Shown in pieces: positions 42,396-51,873 of a stretch of 64,000 nt of DNA; position 1 is the stretch's first letter; the number at the start of each line of letters is the position of its first letter. This stretch comes from Roseofilum acuticapitatum BLCC-M154 (GTDB lineage: Bacteria; Cyanobacteriota; Cyanobacteriia; Cyanobacteriales; Desertifilaceae), in the NCBI RefSeq assembly GCF_030068475.1, contig NZ_JAQOSP010000091.1, forward strand, positions 47,810 through 111,809. Reading direction: 5' to 3'. The translations under genes were made by a program, and so were the position numbers. The notes under the pieces are model-generated. The model ran no database searches, was not told where the DNA came from, and was given only the letters and a program-made list of their open reading frames with translations.

Positions 42396-42721
42396 AGAAT
42401 AATTTAGAAGATTATCGCAAAATCATTAACCAAGTTCTTCAAAATCATGGTCAATATCAACCCAGTCATGGAAAAATAGAAACTCTAATCATTAGAGATG
42501 AAAGTGCTGATAACTATTTATTAATTGATACCGGGTGGGATCGAACCGGAAGAGTTCATGCTGTGGTCTTTCATCTAAGAATTGTTAATAAAAAAATCTG
42601 GATTGAAGTAGATGGTACAGAAAAAGGAATTGCTTTAGAACTGATGGAATTAGGCATTCCTCAAGAAGATATTATTTTAGGATTTGTTCGCCCCCAACAC
42701 CTTCAGGTTACCAAGGTTTAA
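42383..42721 (+). CDS. xisI: XisI-family protein
   Basis: A 112-residue XisI homologue, full length (MAQLENNLEDYRKIINQVLQ, then YLLIDTGWDRTGRVHAVVFH and KKIWIEVDGTEKGIALELME). It is the intact counterpart of the broken copy at 29787-30140. Translationally coupled to XisH. The 186 bp after it contain only repeat pieces (GGTTTCCGCAAGCGGACATG and a GGTGGGCATTGCCCACC palindrome). Confidence 0.88.
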   Translation: MAQLENNLEDYRKIINQVLQNHGQYQPSHGKIETLIIRDESADNYLLIDTGWDRTGRVHAVVFHLRIVNKKIWIEVDGTEKGIALELMELGIPQEDIILGFVRPQHLQVTKV

Positions 42722-42907
42722 TATCAAATCCTTAAATGGTGGCTACTTTCTGCGTACTCTAGAGACAGGGTGAGGGAGGGCGGGTTTCCGCAAGCGGACA
42801 TGAATACAAAAATGGTTGTCAGTCTACAAGATTTGGGTATAACCCGCCCCTACCGATCAAGACATGCCTTATTACTTACATTTAAGGTAAGGTGGGCATT
42901 GCCCACC

Positions 42908-44251
42908 CTACTCATCCCAATTAAATTTCATCCCTAAATACGCTTCTAGCCTCTGATTGTGGGGGCGAAAAAAGTCAGCTAGAATCTGGCGCAAGTCTTC
43001 ATCCAGGGGAGCATACGATCCGGGATTATAATTGGGATATGCGGGTAAAGGATAATCGGGTACGCCCAAGAAATCGAACACTTGAGTTAAAGTCGCGGCA
43101 GGATGGGCATAAAAGTCTTCACTTTGGAGGATTAAAATTTGTTCTCTGGGAAAGACAGCCATCCATTTCTCTAAAAAGTAAACGTATAAGCCAAATAACA
43201 AATCCCCTTTTTCTTTGTGCCAATATTCAGTATCCGCTAGAGTGGGATGGGATAGACGATTAATGGCTGCCATCTCGGAGGTAATTACGTCTAAAAAAGT
43301 TCTGGTTTCTTTCTCAAATTCTACTCTCATTTGATACTGAGAAAAGGCTCTCAACACCGGGTTGCGTAAAAGCACAATCAGTTTAATTTTGGGAAACAGA
43401 CGGGCGACTTCCTGTTCAGCATAAAAACTAACTAGATACCAGGGGGTGGCTTCGCCGGTCAACAGGTTAGCATCTTTGGGAATGGGGGAGAAATGGGCTA
43501 AGTACCAGTCTAATCCATAGGAGAGATTTTGATTAAAAAAGAAGACTTCTTTCTTAAGGGCGGGAAGGATTTGAGGATGGTTTACCAGGTAATGATAGAG
43601 TGAACTGGTTCCACCTTTGCCAATGCCAATAATCAGGAAATGGGGTTGGCGCAAGGTGGAATTGGATTGATTACAGAAATTTTCGCTGCTATACCCTGCA
43701 TTTTGATCCCCCCAACCCCCCTTAAAAAGGGGGGCTGTATTGTTGTTAGCTCCATCCTGAGAAGACTTTAATCCTTTCTGATAACTGGCAGCCTGATATG
43801 CGGAAATGGCGGCAGTTAAGTCTCCTTGTTGGGCGTATAAATCTCCCAAATCTACATGAGCTATGACTGAATCAGGTTGCTGTTGAGTGATTTGCTGGTA
43901 AATCTCAATGGCTTCTGGAAGTGGGCGGCTCTTTTTGATTTCCACGATCCTTTTATAGGCTTGCTTCAAAAGAGGATCGATGGGCTGCAATTCTTGGTAG
44001 GAAAGAAAGACGTTTAAGTAACACTCGATCGCCCGTTGCCACTGCTGTTGCTGTTCCCAGATTTTCCCCAAGTGATAGTGAGCGGGATAAAAGTCGGGCT
44101 GGAGTTCGATCGCCCGTTGGTAAGCGGCGATCGCCTCCTCAATATGGCCCTGTTGCTGATAACATCGCCCTAAGTGAAGATGAACGTTAGGGGAATGAGG
44201 ATGAATCCGTAAGGCTTTTTGATAATGGTTAATCAGTGGCTCAATGGACAT
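42908..44251 (-). CDS. TPR-sulfotransferase
   Basis: A 447-residue protein. Residues 1-170 contain about four TPR units (AIAAYQRAIELQPDFYPAHY, DSVIAHVDLGDLYAQQG). A short unstructured stretch (~170-205) follows, part of it encoded by a CCCCCCAACCCCCC-type repeat. Residues ~210-445 are a PAPS-dependent sulfotransferase (FLIIGIGKGGTSSLYHYLVN for the 5'-phosphosulfate loop, IVLLRNPVLRAFSQYQM for the 3'-phosphate site). It could sulfate a cell-surface glycan. The next gene upstream is 9 bases away, so the two form an operon. Confidence 0.85.
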   Translation of the reverse strand: MSIEPLINHYQKALRIHPHSPNVHLHLGRCYQQQGHIEEAIAAYQRAIELQPDFYPAHYHLGKIWEQQQQWQRAIECYLNVFLSYQELQPIDPLLKQAYKRIVEIKKSRPLPEAIEIYQQITQQQPDSVIAHVDLGDLYAQQGDLTAAISAYQAASYQKGLKSSQDGANNNTAPLFKGGWGDQNAGYSSENFCNQSNSTLRQPHFLIIGIGKGGTSSLYHYLVNHPQILPALKKEVFFFNQNLSYGLDWYLAHFSPIPKDANLLTGEATPWYLVSFYAEQEVARLFPKIKLIVLLRNPVLRAFSQYQMRVEFEKETRTFLDVITSEMAAINRLSHPTLADTEYWHKEKGDLLFGLYVYFLEKWMAVFPREQILILQSEDFYAHPAATLTQVFDFLGVPDYPLPAYPNYNPGSYAPLDEDLRQILADFFRPHNQRLEAYLGMKFNWDE

Positions 44252-44260
44252 AGGAGCATT

Positions 44261-45118
44261 TCAGAAAATGGGCGGTTGCAGTTTAATAGCTCGACGATAA
44301 CAGAGGGTGGCTTCATCGGTTTGCCCCTGTGCTGCCAATAGATCTCCTAAGTTTTTGTGTAGCCAGGAATAGTTGGGATTAAGTTCAATGGCTTGGCGAT
44401 AGGAGTCCATTGTCCCCTCATAGTCTCCTTGGCTCAGTTGCACTCTGGCTAGATTATGGTAGTGCCAGAATGAGGGAGAAGGATTAGTTTCAATAGCGCG
44501 GGTGTAGTGGGCTAGGGCTTGGCTCTGTTGACCTTGTGCGGCTAAAATATCCCCCATATGATGGTGTGACCAAGCATGATTAGGATCGATCGCCAGCGCT
44601 CTTTGGTATGCAGCGATCGCCTGTTGGGAGTCTGATTTTTGCTCCCAAGCTTTGCCTAACCGGAAGTAAATCTCTGCATGAGCGGGGAAGGTAGCGATCG
44701 CCATCTGATAGATAGAAATGGCTTCATCGGTTCGCTGCTGTTCGACTAACCAGTTCCCCCAATGCAAGTAGATGTCAGGTTTATGGGGTTTGAACTCTAG
44801 AAAGGCTTCTGGGTTTTGAGAGGATTCAGGGTTGGCTTGCATGGCTTTAAGATACCAATGGGCAGCTCGTTCTAAATCTAATCTGGCTCGTTCTCGAAAG
44901 GCATAAGCCAGCTTTTCCTCCATGCCAGATCGCTCTGGATCTAATTCTAAGGCACGGCTATAGGCGGCGATCGCCTCTTCCCACTGCTGACATTCTACCA
45001 AAGCATCCCCTAAATAATGGTAGGTCAACGCCGAGTTTTGGTTCAGTTGAGTTATGAGTTTAACATAGATCGTGAAGCGATCGCCGCGATCGGAACCCCG
45101 CCAATTTTCAGGGATCAT
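44261..45118 (-). CDS. TPR protein with a start displaced by the island boundary
   Basis: A 285-codon frame of about seven TPR units (YLGDALVECQQWEEAIAAYS, AHWYLKAMQANP, AIAAYQRALAIDPNHAWSHH). The first ~14 residues (MIPENWRGSDRGDR) are the antisense of the duplicated GST tail and cannot be native; real homology begins at FTIYVKLITQL near 45075. The native N-terminus is lost at the right border of the island. It could still be expressed using the ATG at 45118 or a later start. It is followed by the sulfotransferase gene. Confidence 0.65.
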   Translation of the reverse strand: MIPENWRGSDRGDRFTIYVKLITQLNQNSALTYHYLGDALVECQQWEEAIAAYSRALELDPERSGMEEKLAYAFRERARLDLERAAHWYLKAMQANPESSQNPEAFLEFKPHKPDIYLHWGNWLVEQQRTDEAISIYQMAIATFPAHAEIYFRLGKAWEQKSDSQQAIAAYQRALAIDPNHAWSHHHMGDILAAQGQQSQALAHYTRAIETNPSPSFWHYHNLARVQLSQGDYEGTMDSYRQAIELNPNYSWLHKNLGDLLAAQGQTDEATLCYRRAIKLQPPIF

Positions 45119-45200
45119 TGCCCATGACCTTTCACTATACTCGAACCGTTCGCTTTGCAGAAACCGATGCTGCTGGTGTCGTTTATTTTGCCCATCTGTT
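45077..45200. repeat. Right copy of ~124-bp imperfect direct repeat bounding the island
   Basis: Same orientation as 24434-24557, with AA/GG, T/G and G/A differences in the GST tail and near identity in the thioesterase part. It begins at GCGATCGCCGCGATC. Only this copy leads into a complete thioesterase gene. Confidence 0.9.
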
Positions 45201-45531
45201 TCAGTTTTGTCATGAAGCCTATGAAGCCTCTTTAGCTGCTGCTGGAATTGACTTAAAGAAGTTCTTTTGTCAACCGAAGATAGCCTTTCCCATTATTCAT
45301 AGTGAAGCCGATTTTTATCGCCCTTTGACTTGTGGAGATTCCCTAGAAATTGAATTAGTACCGGTACTTTTAGATCCAGAACGATATGAAATTAATTATA
45401 CGATCAAAGTGGGCGATCGCGTCGCCGCTAAAGCCATGACTCGCCATGTCTGCATTGATGCTCACCAGCGCACCAGGCAAGCTGTACCAAAATTCTTACT
45501 CAACTGGCTTGATCAATGGTCAAATGAATGA
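45124..45531 (+). CDS. menI: Hotdog-fold acyl-CoA thioesterase, probable DHNA-CoA hydrolase
   Basis: A 135-residue 4-hydroxybenzoyl-CoA-thioesterase-type protein from the ATG at 45124. The motif TVRFAETDAAGVVYFAHLF holds the catalytic Asp, as in cyanobacterial 1,4-dihydroxy-2-naphthoyl-CoA hydrolases of phylloquinone synthesis. A 5' duplicate lies at 24481, next to its probable original neighbour, the large GST gene. The start is shared by both copies with the same spacer, supporting ATG 45124. Specificity for DHNA-CoA is inferred from the family. Confidence 0.82.
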   Translation: MTFHYTRTVRFAETDAAGVVYFAHLFQFCHEAYEASLAAAGIDLKKFFCQPKIAFPIIHSEADFYRPLTCGDSLEIELVPVLLDPERYEINYTIKVGDRVAAKAMTRHVCIDAHQRTRQAVPKFLLNWLDQWSNE

Positions 45532-45600
45532 CTGTTTCTACGAAAATTTATTGAGCCGCCCTCTCCCGTGGGAGAGGGGGTTGGGGGTGAGGGCTGTACC

Positions 45601-46935
45601 TTATCGCAACTTCAGAATCTGGGCAGTCACTGCCAAACTTTCCTCATATAAAACATCTCGTCCCCAGCGTTGCAACTGTTGACTCATCATCTCTTCTGCC
45701 TTCTGATCCGTCACCGCAGTCACCTGTTCAGTACGACTATTACTGGCACTGCCACCGGCTTCCATCCGCATACAGCCAGTCATTTCCGAACACAAAATTG
45801 TGCAACAATTGGCATTAGGATTACTAGAATTGAGTAAAACTCCGACTAAATCCCCTGGAATTTCACCCCAGTCAGCCGTCGGAATACCCGCTAACTCCAC
45901 CTGAATTTTCTTATTTTCTGGCCCCGAAAATTCAATCCGTTTAATATCATAATCACCCCCTTCATTATGATAAGCGATCGGTTGCCAATCGAGACGACTG
46001 GCTAACCATCCCAAAAACATCAAAGCTTGGGCATCATTACCTTTTTCATAGTCAATGGTCACCTGATCGATATCCCCTAGAGAATTTCGGCGCTCTGGAG
46101 GATCAAAGGCAGCAGCCGTTAATTCTTGCCAGGGGTAAAAGCGATGCCAATTGAGGTCAGCAATATAGGTTTCCGATTCGATCAACTCATGAATTTTCAG
46201 TAATTCTGAAGCCGGATCGCTGAAATAGCAGGAATCGACCACAATACAATTGGCTTGTTCAGCTAAGTGCTGAAATAGAGGTTGTTCTGGGTTAGGGGTG
46301 GCTTTCCACCAAACAAACTTGGGTAAATCGGGAATTAAGAGGGAAGAAATCAGGTCTTTAACGCGCTCTAAAGCTTCCTTTGTCCCTCGCAGGGTAATGT
46401 ATTCACAACACACCAAGGTGCTACTGCTACTACTTTTTTGAATGGGACAATAGGCAGAAACTTGGGCACTCACCCCTCGATCTTCTCCTAAAACGGGACA
46501 GAGGGTAATGATCCGACAGGGATTTTGGGAGGCGATCGCCTCACTGACACTCGATCCCCGCAAATCCACATTACTAAACTGGGTAGTTTGGGAGGGCGAT
46601 CGCTTGCTATACTTCTCGCGCAAACGGTCTAGCGTCTCCCCATCAATGCGACTGTTAACCCTCAAACCATAGGCGATCTGAGCCTCACGCACCGCATCCT
46701 TCATCATCGGGCCATTAATACCATCAATACAGCCACTATAGAACCCCAAACCAGCCAACAACTGTTGGAATTCCTCCGGCTCATAGATCACCATACTAAA
46801 CGTCGCCGCTCTTGTGGCCACTGGGCTGGCTTTGCCTGTATTTTGGCTCAACCAAATCTTATTCAGTTCCGCCTCAATCTCTCCTAGAGAGATATCCTTG
46901 GGTTTTTGTAACGTAACAATTGGAGTAGAAGTCAT
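45601..46935 (-). CDS. opcA: Glucose-6-phosphate dehydrogenase assembly protein OpcA
   Basis: About 444 residues from the ATG at 46935 (MTSTPIVTLQKPKDISLGEI); the longer frame would begin in a repeat. OpcA is the redox-responsive activator and assembly factor of G6PDH in cyanobacteria. A peptidoglycan-binding-like segment (~40-95, LLAGLGFYSGCIDGINGPMM) precedes the OpcA core (RIITLCPVLGEDRGV, PDLPKFVWWKATPN, IADLNWHRFYPWQ). Several Cys residues could serve thioredoxin control. It lies after zwf, as in other cyanobacteria, separated by 161 bp containing a repeat. Confidence 0.93.
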   Translation of the reverse strand: MTSTPIVTLQKPKDISLGEIEAELNKIWLSQNTGKASPVATRAATFSMVIYEPEEFQQLLAGLGFYSGCIDGINGPMMKDAVREAQIAYGLRVNSRIDGETLDRLREKYSKRSPSQTTQFSNVDLRGSSVSEAIASQNPCRIITLCPVLGEDRGVSAQVSAYCPIQKSSSSSTLVCCEYITLRGTKEALERVKDLISSLLIPDLPKFVWWKATPNPEQPLFQHLAEQANCIVVDSCYFSDPASELLKIHELIESETYIADLNWHRFYPWQELTAAAFDPPERRNSLGDIDQVTIDYEKGNDAQALMFLGWLASRLDWQPIAYHNEGGDYDIKRIEFSGPENKKIQVELAGIPTADWGEIPGDLVGVLLNSSNPNANCCTILCSEMTGCMRMEAGGSASNSRTEQVTAVTDQKAEEMMSQQLQRWGRDVLYEESLAVTAQILKLR

Positions 46936-46958
46936 GATGAGTAATAGGTAATGGAACA

Positions 46959-47056
46959 GGAAAAGCCCTCTCCCTAAATCCCTCTCCCCAGGGAGAGGGA
47001 CTTTCACTTCCTATTCCCCTTCTCCTGCGGGAGAAGGGGCTAGGGGATGAGGGGGC
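46959..47056. repeat. CCCTCTCCC-type dispersed repeat between zwf and opcA
   Basis: Inverted relative of 38537-38640, with two hairpins (CCCTCTCCCCAGGGAGAGGG and CCCCTTCTCCTGCGGGAGAAGG). It lies in the transcribed gap of the fbp-zwf-opcA cluster and could affect read-through into opcA. Confidence 0.75.
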
Positions 47057-47096
47057 CAAGTGTTGGTAACTCACTATAATTTGTTGTATGAACTCT

Positions 47097-48626
47097 CTAA
47101 AGTCTGCGCCACCGGCGGCCATCTCGGTTCAGCAATAACTCTGCCTCCACCGGTTCCCACGTCCCCGCCTCATACAGGGGAATCGCTTCCGGAGGAGCGG
47201 GAGCATCCCAAACATCTAATACCGGAGTTAGCACTCGCCAAGAGGCTTCCACCTCATCCCCGCGAGTAAACAGAGTCTGGTCACCTAACATACAATCGAT
47301 CAACAAGCGGCTATAGGCATCCGTATTCGCTTGACCAAAAGCGCGATCGTAGCCAAAATCCATATCAACCGATCTCGTCCGCAAAGAACTCCCCGGCGTT
47401 TTCACCTCAAAGCGCATCGAAATCCCCTCATTCGGCTGAATACGCATCGCCAGCACATTCGGATTCGCCTGTTTGGCCGCCGACTGGAACATCAAATAAG
47501 GCACTTCCTTAAACTGAATCGCAATCTCCGAAACCTTTTTCGGCATCCGTTTCCCCGTCCGCAAATAGAACGGAACCCCCTTCCAGCGCCAATTATCAAT
47601 ATTCAACTTCAGCGCCGCATAAGTAGGAGTCACTGAATCCGGACTTGCCCCTTCCTCATCCCGGTATCCCGGAACCGGCTTACCTCTACTCCAACCCGAC
47701 GTATATTGACCTCGAACCGCACAAGCATCTAAATTACTCAAATCCGCCAAATGAGTGGCCTGTACCACCTTCACCTTCTCATTGCGAATACTATCAGCAT
47801 CCAAAGAATTCGGCGGTTCCATCGCCGTCAAGGAAAACAACTGCATCAAATGATTTTGCACCATATCCCGCAGCGCCCCAGAGGTTTCATAATAGCCAGC
47901 CCGTCCTTCTAAGCCGACCATTTCCGCCACCGTAATTTGCACATGGTCAATAAACTGGCGATTCCACAGGGGTTCAAAAATCGCATTGGCAAACCGAAAC
48001 ACCAACAAATTTTGTACCGTTTCCTTACCCAAATAATGGTCAATGCGGTACACCTGCTTTTCATCACAGACTTGAGTCACCACCCGATTTAGAGTCCGAG
48101 CGCTCCCCAAATCTCGGCCAAAGGGCTTTTCAATCACCAACCGTTGCTTACTGGGATCGTCTAACATCCCCGCATTCCCCAACTGTTGGGTGGCTTCCCC
48201 AAAGAAGCGAGGGGCAACCGACAGATAAAAAACCCGGTTGCCGCGAGTTCCCCGTTGGCTATCGAGTTCTTCCAGAAAAGCTTTGAGCTGTTGATAACTT
48301 TCCGGGTTATCAATATCTCCAGGACAGTAAAACAGTCCTTGAGCAAACTCCTTCCACAACTCTTCTGACTGAAGGCCGCCGCCAAATTCTTCTACGCCTT
48401 CGCGCATATGCTCCCGAAAAAAGTCATGGCTCCATTCGCGACGAGCCACCCCCACAATCGTTAATTCAGGGGGCAGTCGTCTCTCTAATTTCATCTGGTA
48501 GAGAGCCGGGACTAATTTGCGTTGGGTGAGGTCTCCAGATGCACCAAAAATAATTAAAATCTGGGGTTCAGGAATGCGGTCTTGTTGCAGTCCAACGCGC
48601 AGAGGGTTTTCTGTGAGTGTAACCAT
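47097..48626 (-). CDS. zwf: Glucose-6-phosphate 1-dehydrogenase
   Basis: A 509-residue enzyme that oxidises glucose 6-phosphate to 6-phosphogluconolactone with NADP+, opening the oxidative pentose phosphate pathway. The dinucleotide motif is [14 protein letters not shown], and the active-site signature is [16 protein letters not shown]. It starts 41 bases after fbp ends and is followed by opcA, the order conserved in cyanobacteria. Activity is expected to be thioredoxin-controlled through OpcA, and transcription tied to night metabolism (family knowledge). Confidence 0.96.
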   Translation of the reverse strand: MVTLTENPLRVGLQQDRIPEPQILIIFGASGDLTQRKLVPALYQMKLERRLPPELTIVGVARREWSHDFFREHMREGVEEFGGGLQSEELWKEFAQGLFYCPGDIDNPESYQQLKAFLEELDSQRGTRGNRVFYLSVAPRFFGEATQQLGNAGMLDDPSKQRLVIEKPFGRDLGSARTLNRVVTQVCDEKQVYRIDHYLGKETVQNLLVFRFANAIFEPLWNRQFIDHVQITVAEMVGLEGRAGYYETSGALRDMVQNHLMQLFSLTAMEPPNSLDADSIRNEKVKVVQATHLADLSNLDACAVRGQYTSGWSRGKPVPGYRDEEGASPDSVTPTYAALKLNIDNWRWKGVPFYLRTGKRMPKKVSEIAIQFKEVPYLMFQSAAKQANPNVLAMRIQPNEGISMRFEVKTPGSSLRTRSVDMDFGYDRAFGQANTDAYSRLLIDCMLGDQTLFTRGDEVEASWRVLTPVLDVWDAPAPPEAIPLYEAGTWEPVEAELLLNRDGRRWRRL

Positions 48627-48667
48627 AGAGAGTTAATCGGCAATAGTTGGGTCTAAGTCTAGTGGGC

Positions 48668-49708
48668 TTATTTTAGGTCTGAGGCACGGTTGAGGAAAGA
48701 TTCGGCTAATGCCACATCTTCTGGGGAGCCAATAATCAGAGGAGTCCTAGCGTGCAGTTCTTTAGGGATGACCTCTAAGATGTCTTGAGTCCCTGTACTG
48801 GCTCGGCCTCCGGCTTGTTCAGCTAGAAAGGCTAGGGGAGCGGATTCATAGAGTAATCGTAGTTTACCTTCGGGTTTTTTCAGAGTTCCAGGATACAAAA
48901 AGACTCCTCCCTGGAAGAGAATGCGATGAAAATCACCGACTAAGGCTCCCCCATAGCGAGCGGTGTATCCTTCATGGCGATGAACATAGCGCACGTAGTC
49001 CCGGATGGGTTCATCCCATTGCCAAAAATTACCTTCATTCAGGCTGTAGACGGCTCCATGGCTGGGGATTTGGATGTTTTCTCGGCTGAGGATGAATTCT
49101 CCTAAACTGGGGTCTAGGTTGAAGGCATGAACTCCATTGCCGACGGAATAGACGAGTATGGTGCTGGGGCCATAGAGGATATAACCGGCGGCGATTTGTT
49201 TGTGCCCATTTTGGAGGAGGTCGGAGGCACTGGCATCTAAGTCCATGCCTTCTTGTTGGCGGATGGAGAAGATGGAGCCGACATTGAGGTTGGTATCGAC
49301 GTTGGAGGAGCCGTCGATGGGGTCATAAATGAGGGTATGGCGACCGATGGGGCAGTTTTCGGGGATGTAATAGGGTTTTTCCATTTCCTCGGAGGCGAGG
49401 CGACAGACGAGGCCGCTTTGTTTGAAGACGCTGATGAATACGTCGTTGGCGTAGACATCCATTTTTTTGACGGATTCCCCTTGGATGTTGGTTTCTCCTG
49501 TGAAGCCGAGAACGTTATCCATCAGTCCAGCTCTGGATAGACGACGGGAAATGAGTTTTCCGGCTAGGGCAATGCGATTCATGATCGCACTGAGGTCTTG
49601 AGCGTCTGGGGAAAAGCTGTGTAGTTGTTGGAGGACATGACGGGATAGGGTGGTACAATCCCGGTCTAGGGCATGTTCTTGGGCAACTTCGACATGGGCA
49701 TCGGCCAT
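48668..49708 (-). CDS. fbp: Fructose-1,6-bisphosphatase class I
   Basis: A 346-residue class I FBPase. Metal and substrate motifs are in order: [14 protein letters not shown] preceded by the metal-binding [17 protein letters not shown], and the [18 protein letters not shown] signature with EQAGG near the end. It acts in gluconeogenesis and possibly the Calvin cycle; cyanobacteria usually also have a bifunctional class II enzyme. First gene of the fbp-zwf-opcA cluster. Confidence 0.95.
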   Translation of the reverse strand: MADAHVEVAQEHALDRDCTTLSRHVLQQLHSFSPDAQDLSAIMNRIALAGKLISRRLSRAGLMDNVLGFTGETNIQGESVKKMDVYANDVFISVFKQSGLVCRLASEEMEKPYYIPENCPIGRHTLIYDPIDGSSNVDTNLNVGSIFSIRQQEGMDLDASASDLLQNGHKQIAAGYILYGPSTILVYSVGNGVHAFNLDPSLGEFILSRENIQIPSHGAVYSLNEGNFWQWDEPIRDYVRYVHRHEGYTARYGGALVGDFHRILFQGGVFLYPGTLKKPEGKLRLLYESAPLAFLAEQAGGRASTGTQDILEVIPKELHARTPLIIGSPEDVALAESFLNRASDLK

Positions 49709-50081
49709 GGATTAGGTTCCTCTTGGAGCAATGGACAGGGGTGACCGCAAGGGTCGGAGGTCGTTGATATGAAGCTTTTTGATTATGTTAAGGAATGCTG
49801 TTGGGCAATGGCTGTAAGCTTAAGGTGAATTACAGAAATGGTCAGGGCGGATTGGGGTAAGGCAATTTTGGGGGAGATTGACGGGATTAATTCTGAAAAA
49901 AGAGAAGTAATTCTTGCTTGCAAATGGCGATCGCCTACTGAGCGGTTCTGAGGGGAGGATCGTTCTTAAGAGTTTCTGGGTATTGATTGGGTTTTAAACC
50001 CTCTGACCGATGGTTCAAGTTATCCTTTATAATTTTAATCAAGATCCCACACCAGATGAATGCACGTCCTCAAAGACTCTA
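49709..50081. other. Divergent intergenic region fbp / HD-hydrolase
   Basis: Serves two divergent genes. On the plus strand a TATAAT at 50028-50033 stands 48 bases before the ATG at 50082. No RNA gene, terminator or clear operator was recognised. There is a single HIP1-like GCGATCGC site near 49927. Confidence 0.4.
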
Positions 50082-50933
50082 ATGTTAAATCTGACTTCTG
50101 TTGTCATTAATGAATTTTTAGTAAAAATTCGTGAAGGTTACCAGCGAACTTATGGTGGCTATAAACCTGATTATGCGGATATTATCGTTTGGGCCGGGAG
50201 TATGGCCCTAGAGAATATTGCCAATAGTGATGCCCTTTATCATAATGTGGAACATACGATTTTTGTAACGTTGGTGGGGCAAGAAATTCTACGGGGAAAA
50301 CATATTCGGGAAGGTGGAGTTTCGGCAGAGGATTGGCTCCATTTTATGATTTCTTTGCTCTGTCATGATATTGGCTATATTAAGGGGGTTTGTCGTCAGG
50401 ATAAGCATTCAGAACGGTTGTATGATTCGGGAATTGATAATAGTATGGTTAATTTGCTGCCAGGGGCAACGGATGCGGCACTTACGCCTTATCATGTTGA
50501 CCGGGGGAAGCGGTTTATTGATGAGCGGTTTGGGGGTCATAAATTAATTGATGCAGAGGAAATTAAACGCAATATTGAGCTGACTCGTTTTCCGGTTCCG
50601 AAGGATGAAGATCATGTGGATACGGCGAATTATCCGGGTTTGGTTCGGGGGGCGGATTTGATTGGTCAGTTGAGCGATCCGCAGTATTTGCAGAAGATTC
50701 CGGCGCTGTTTTATGAGTTTGAGGAAAATGGGGCGAATAAACAGTTGGGGTATGAAAATCCTGGGGATTTGCGGAATAATTATCCGGCGTTTTTCTGGAA
50801 TGTTGTTTCTCCTTATATTAGGCCTTCGTTGAATCATTTGAAGTTGACTCAGGAAGGAAAGCAGGTGATTGCTAATTTGTATGCGAATGTTTTTCGGGTG
50901 GAACATGAGGCGCAAACGGATCGGTTTGTTTGA
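50082..50933 (+). CDS. HD-domain metal-dependent phosphohydrolase
   Basis: About 283 residues from the ATG at 50082 (MLNLTSVVINEFLVKIREGY). The ATG at 50010 would place a TATAAT inside the gene and add 24 unconserved residues. The HD core is visible as YHNVEHTIFVTLVGQE (metal His), LLCHDIGYIKG (the HD pair), and DLIGQLSDP. It is probably a cyclic-nucleotide or nucleotide phosphohydrolase, substrate unknown. hisA follows after 63 bases and may be co-transcribed. Confidence 0.82.
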   Translation: MLNLTSVVINEFLVKIREGYQRTYGGYKPDYADIIVWAGSMALENIANSDALYHNVEHTIFVTLVGQEILRGKHIREGGVSAEDWLHFMISLLCHDIGYIKGVCRQDKHSERLYDSGIDNSMVNLLPGATDAALTPYHVDRGKRFIDERFGGHKLIDAEEIKRNIELTRFPVPKDEDHVDTANYPGLVRGADLIGQLSDPQYLQKIPALFYEFEENGANKQLGYENPGDLRNNYPAFFWNVVSPYIRPSLNHLKLTQEGKQVIANLYANVFRVEHEAQTDRFV

Positions 50934-50996
50934 GGGATGCTAGAGGGAGTATTAAGGTAGGATAGAGGGGATTTTGAGGTGTTAGGAGAATAAGTT

Positions 50997-51770
50997 ATGG
51001 ATGTGATTCCGGCAATTGATTTGCTCCAGGGAAACTGTGTGCGCTTGTACCAGGGGGATTATGAGCAAAGTCAGGTGTTTGATGAAAATCCGGTGGCGAT
51101 CGCCCAACAATGGTTTTCTCAGGGCGCAAAACGCTTGCATGTGGTGGATCTCGATGGCGCGAAGTCGGGACAGTCGGTGAATTTGGAGGTCATTCGGGCG
51201 ATCGCCCAATCGATCCCGATTCCGGTACAAGTGGGGGGCGGCTTGCGAAACTATGCAGGGGTAGCCAATTTGCTCTCTACTGGGGTCAAACAGGCGATTC
51301 TAGGCACGGTGGCGGTGGAAAATCCCGAACTTGTCCAACAGCTCTGTCAGGAGTTTCCAGGGCAAATTATGGTGGGTATTGATGCCCGCGAGGGTAAGGT
51401 GGCAACGAGGGGATGGTTGGAAACTTCGACGATTTCGGGGATTGAATTAGCCCAACAATGTGCCCAAATGGGGGTTTATGGCATTATTTATACGGATATT
51501 CACCGGGATGGAACCCTGAAGGGGCCGAATATTCCGGCTTTGCGAGAAGTGGCGGAAGCCGTGAATGTGCCGGTGATTGCTTCCGGTGGAGTCAGTAGTG
51601 TGACGGATTTGCTCAGTTTGTTGGCCCTAGAGCGTTTGGGGGTGACTGGGGTGATTGTGGGTAAGGCGTTGTATACGGGGGATGTGGTGCTGAAAGAAGC
51701 GCTCCAGGCGATCGGGCCCGGTCGTTGGCAGGATGTGCCTCCGGATTTGGATTCTTCAGCAATGGCGTAA
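50997..51770 (+). CDS. hisA: HisA: ProFAR isomerase of histidine synthesis
   Basis: A 257-residue TIM barrel catalysing the Amadori rearrangement at step 4 of histidine biosynthesis. Recognised from [20 protein letters not shown] (first catalytic Asp), [31 protein letters not shown] (second catalytic Asp) and IASGGVSS. Distinguished from HisF by the RLYQGDY opening. Normal length. Followed by a repeat. Confidence 0.95.
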   Translation: MDVIPAIDLLQGNCVRLYQGDYEQSQVFDENPVAIAQQWFSQGAKRLHVVDLDGAKSGQSVNLEVIRAIAQSIPIPVQVGGGLRNYAGVANLLSTGVKQAILGTVAVENPELVQQLCQEFPGQIMVGIDAREGKVATRGWLETSTISGIELAQQCAQMGVYGIIYTDIHRDGTLKGPNIPALREVAEAVNVPVIASGGVSSVTDLLSLLALERLGVTGVIVGKALYTGDVVLKEALQAIGPGRWQDVPPDLDSSAMA

Positions 51771-51799
51771 AAGCAATTCAAAATCTAAGTCCGGTGAAT

Positions 51800-51870
51800 G
51801 GGAAAAGAGAAGCGGGAAAGATGCCCGCTTCTTAACAAATTTTCATGTCCGCTTGCGGAAACCGGACTTG
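51800..51870. repeat. Inverted-repeat cluster downstream of hisA
   Basis: AAGCGGGAAAGATGCCCGCTT forms a hairpin, followed by CATGTCCGCTTGCGGAAACC. The same two motifs recur at 63855-63990, and the second at 42783. The hairpin could terminate hisA transcription or that of the convergent kinase gene. Confidence 0.65.
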
Positions 51871-51873
51871 ATA

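Noticed and set aside
41979..42721. fdxN excision element beside xisH/xisI
   Set aside because: No XisF-type recombinase, nif gene or element ends are present; orphan XisH/XisI pairs are common in cyanobacteria.
24540..45118. Prophage or integrative element with its own integrase
   Set aside because: No integrase, capsid, tail, terminase or conjugation gene and no tRNA at either border; the boundaries are explained by the GST-menI duplication instead.
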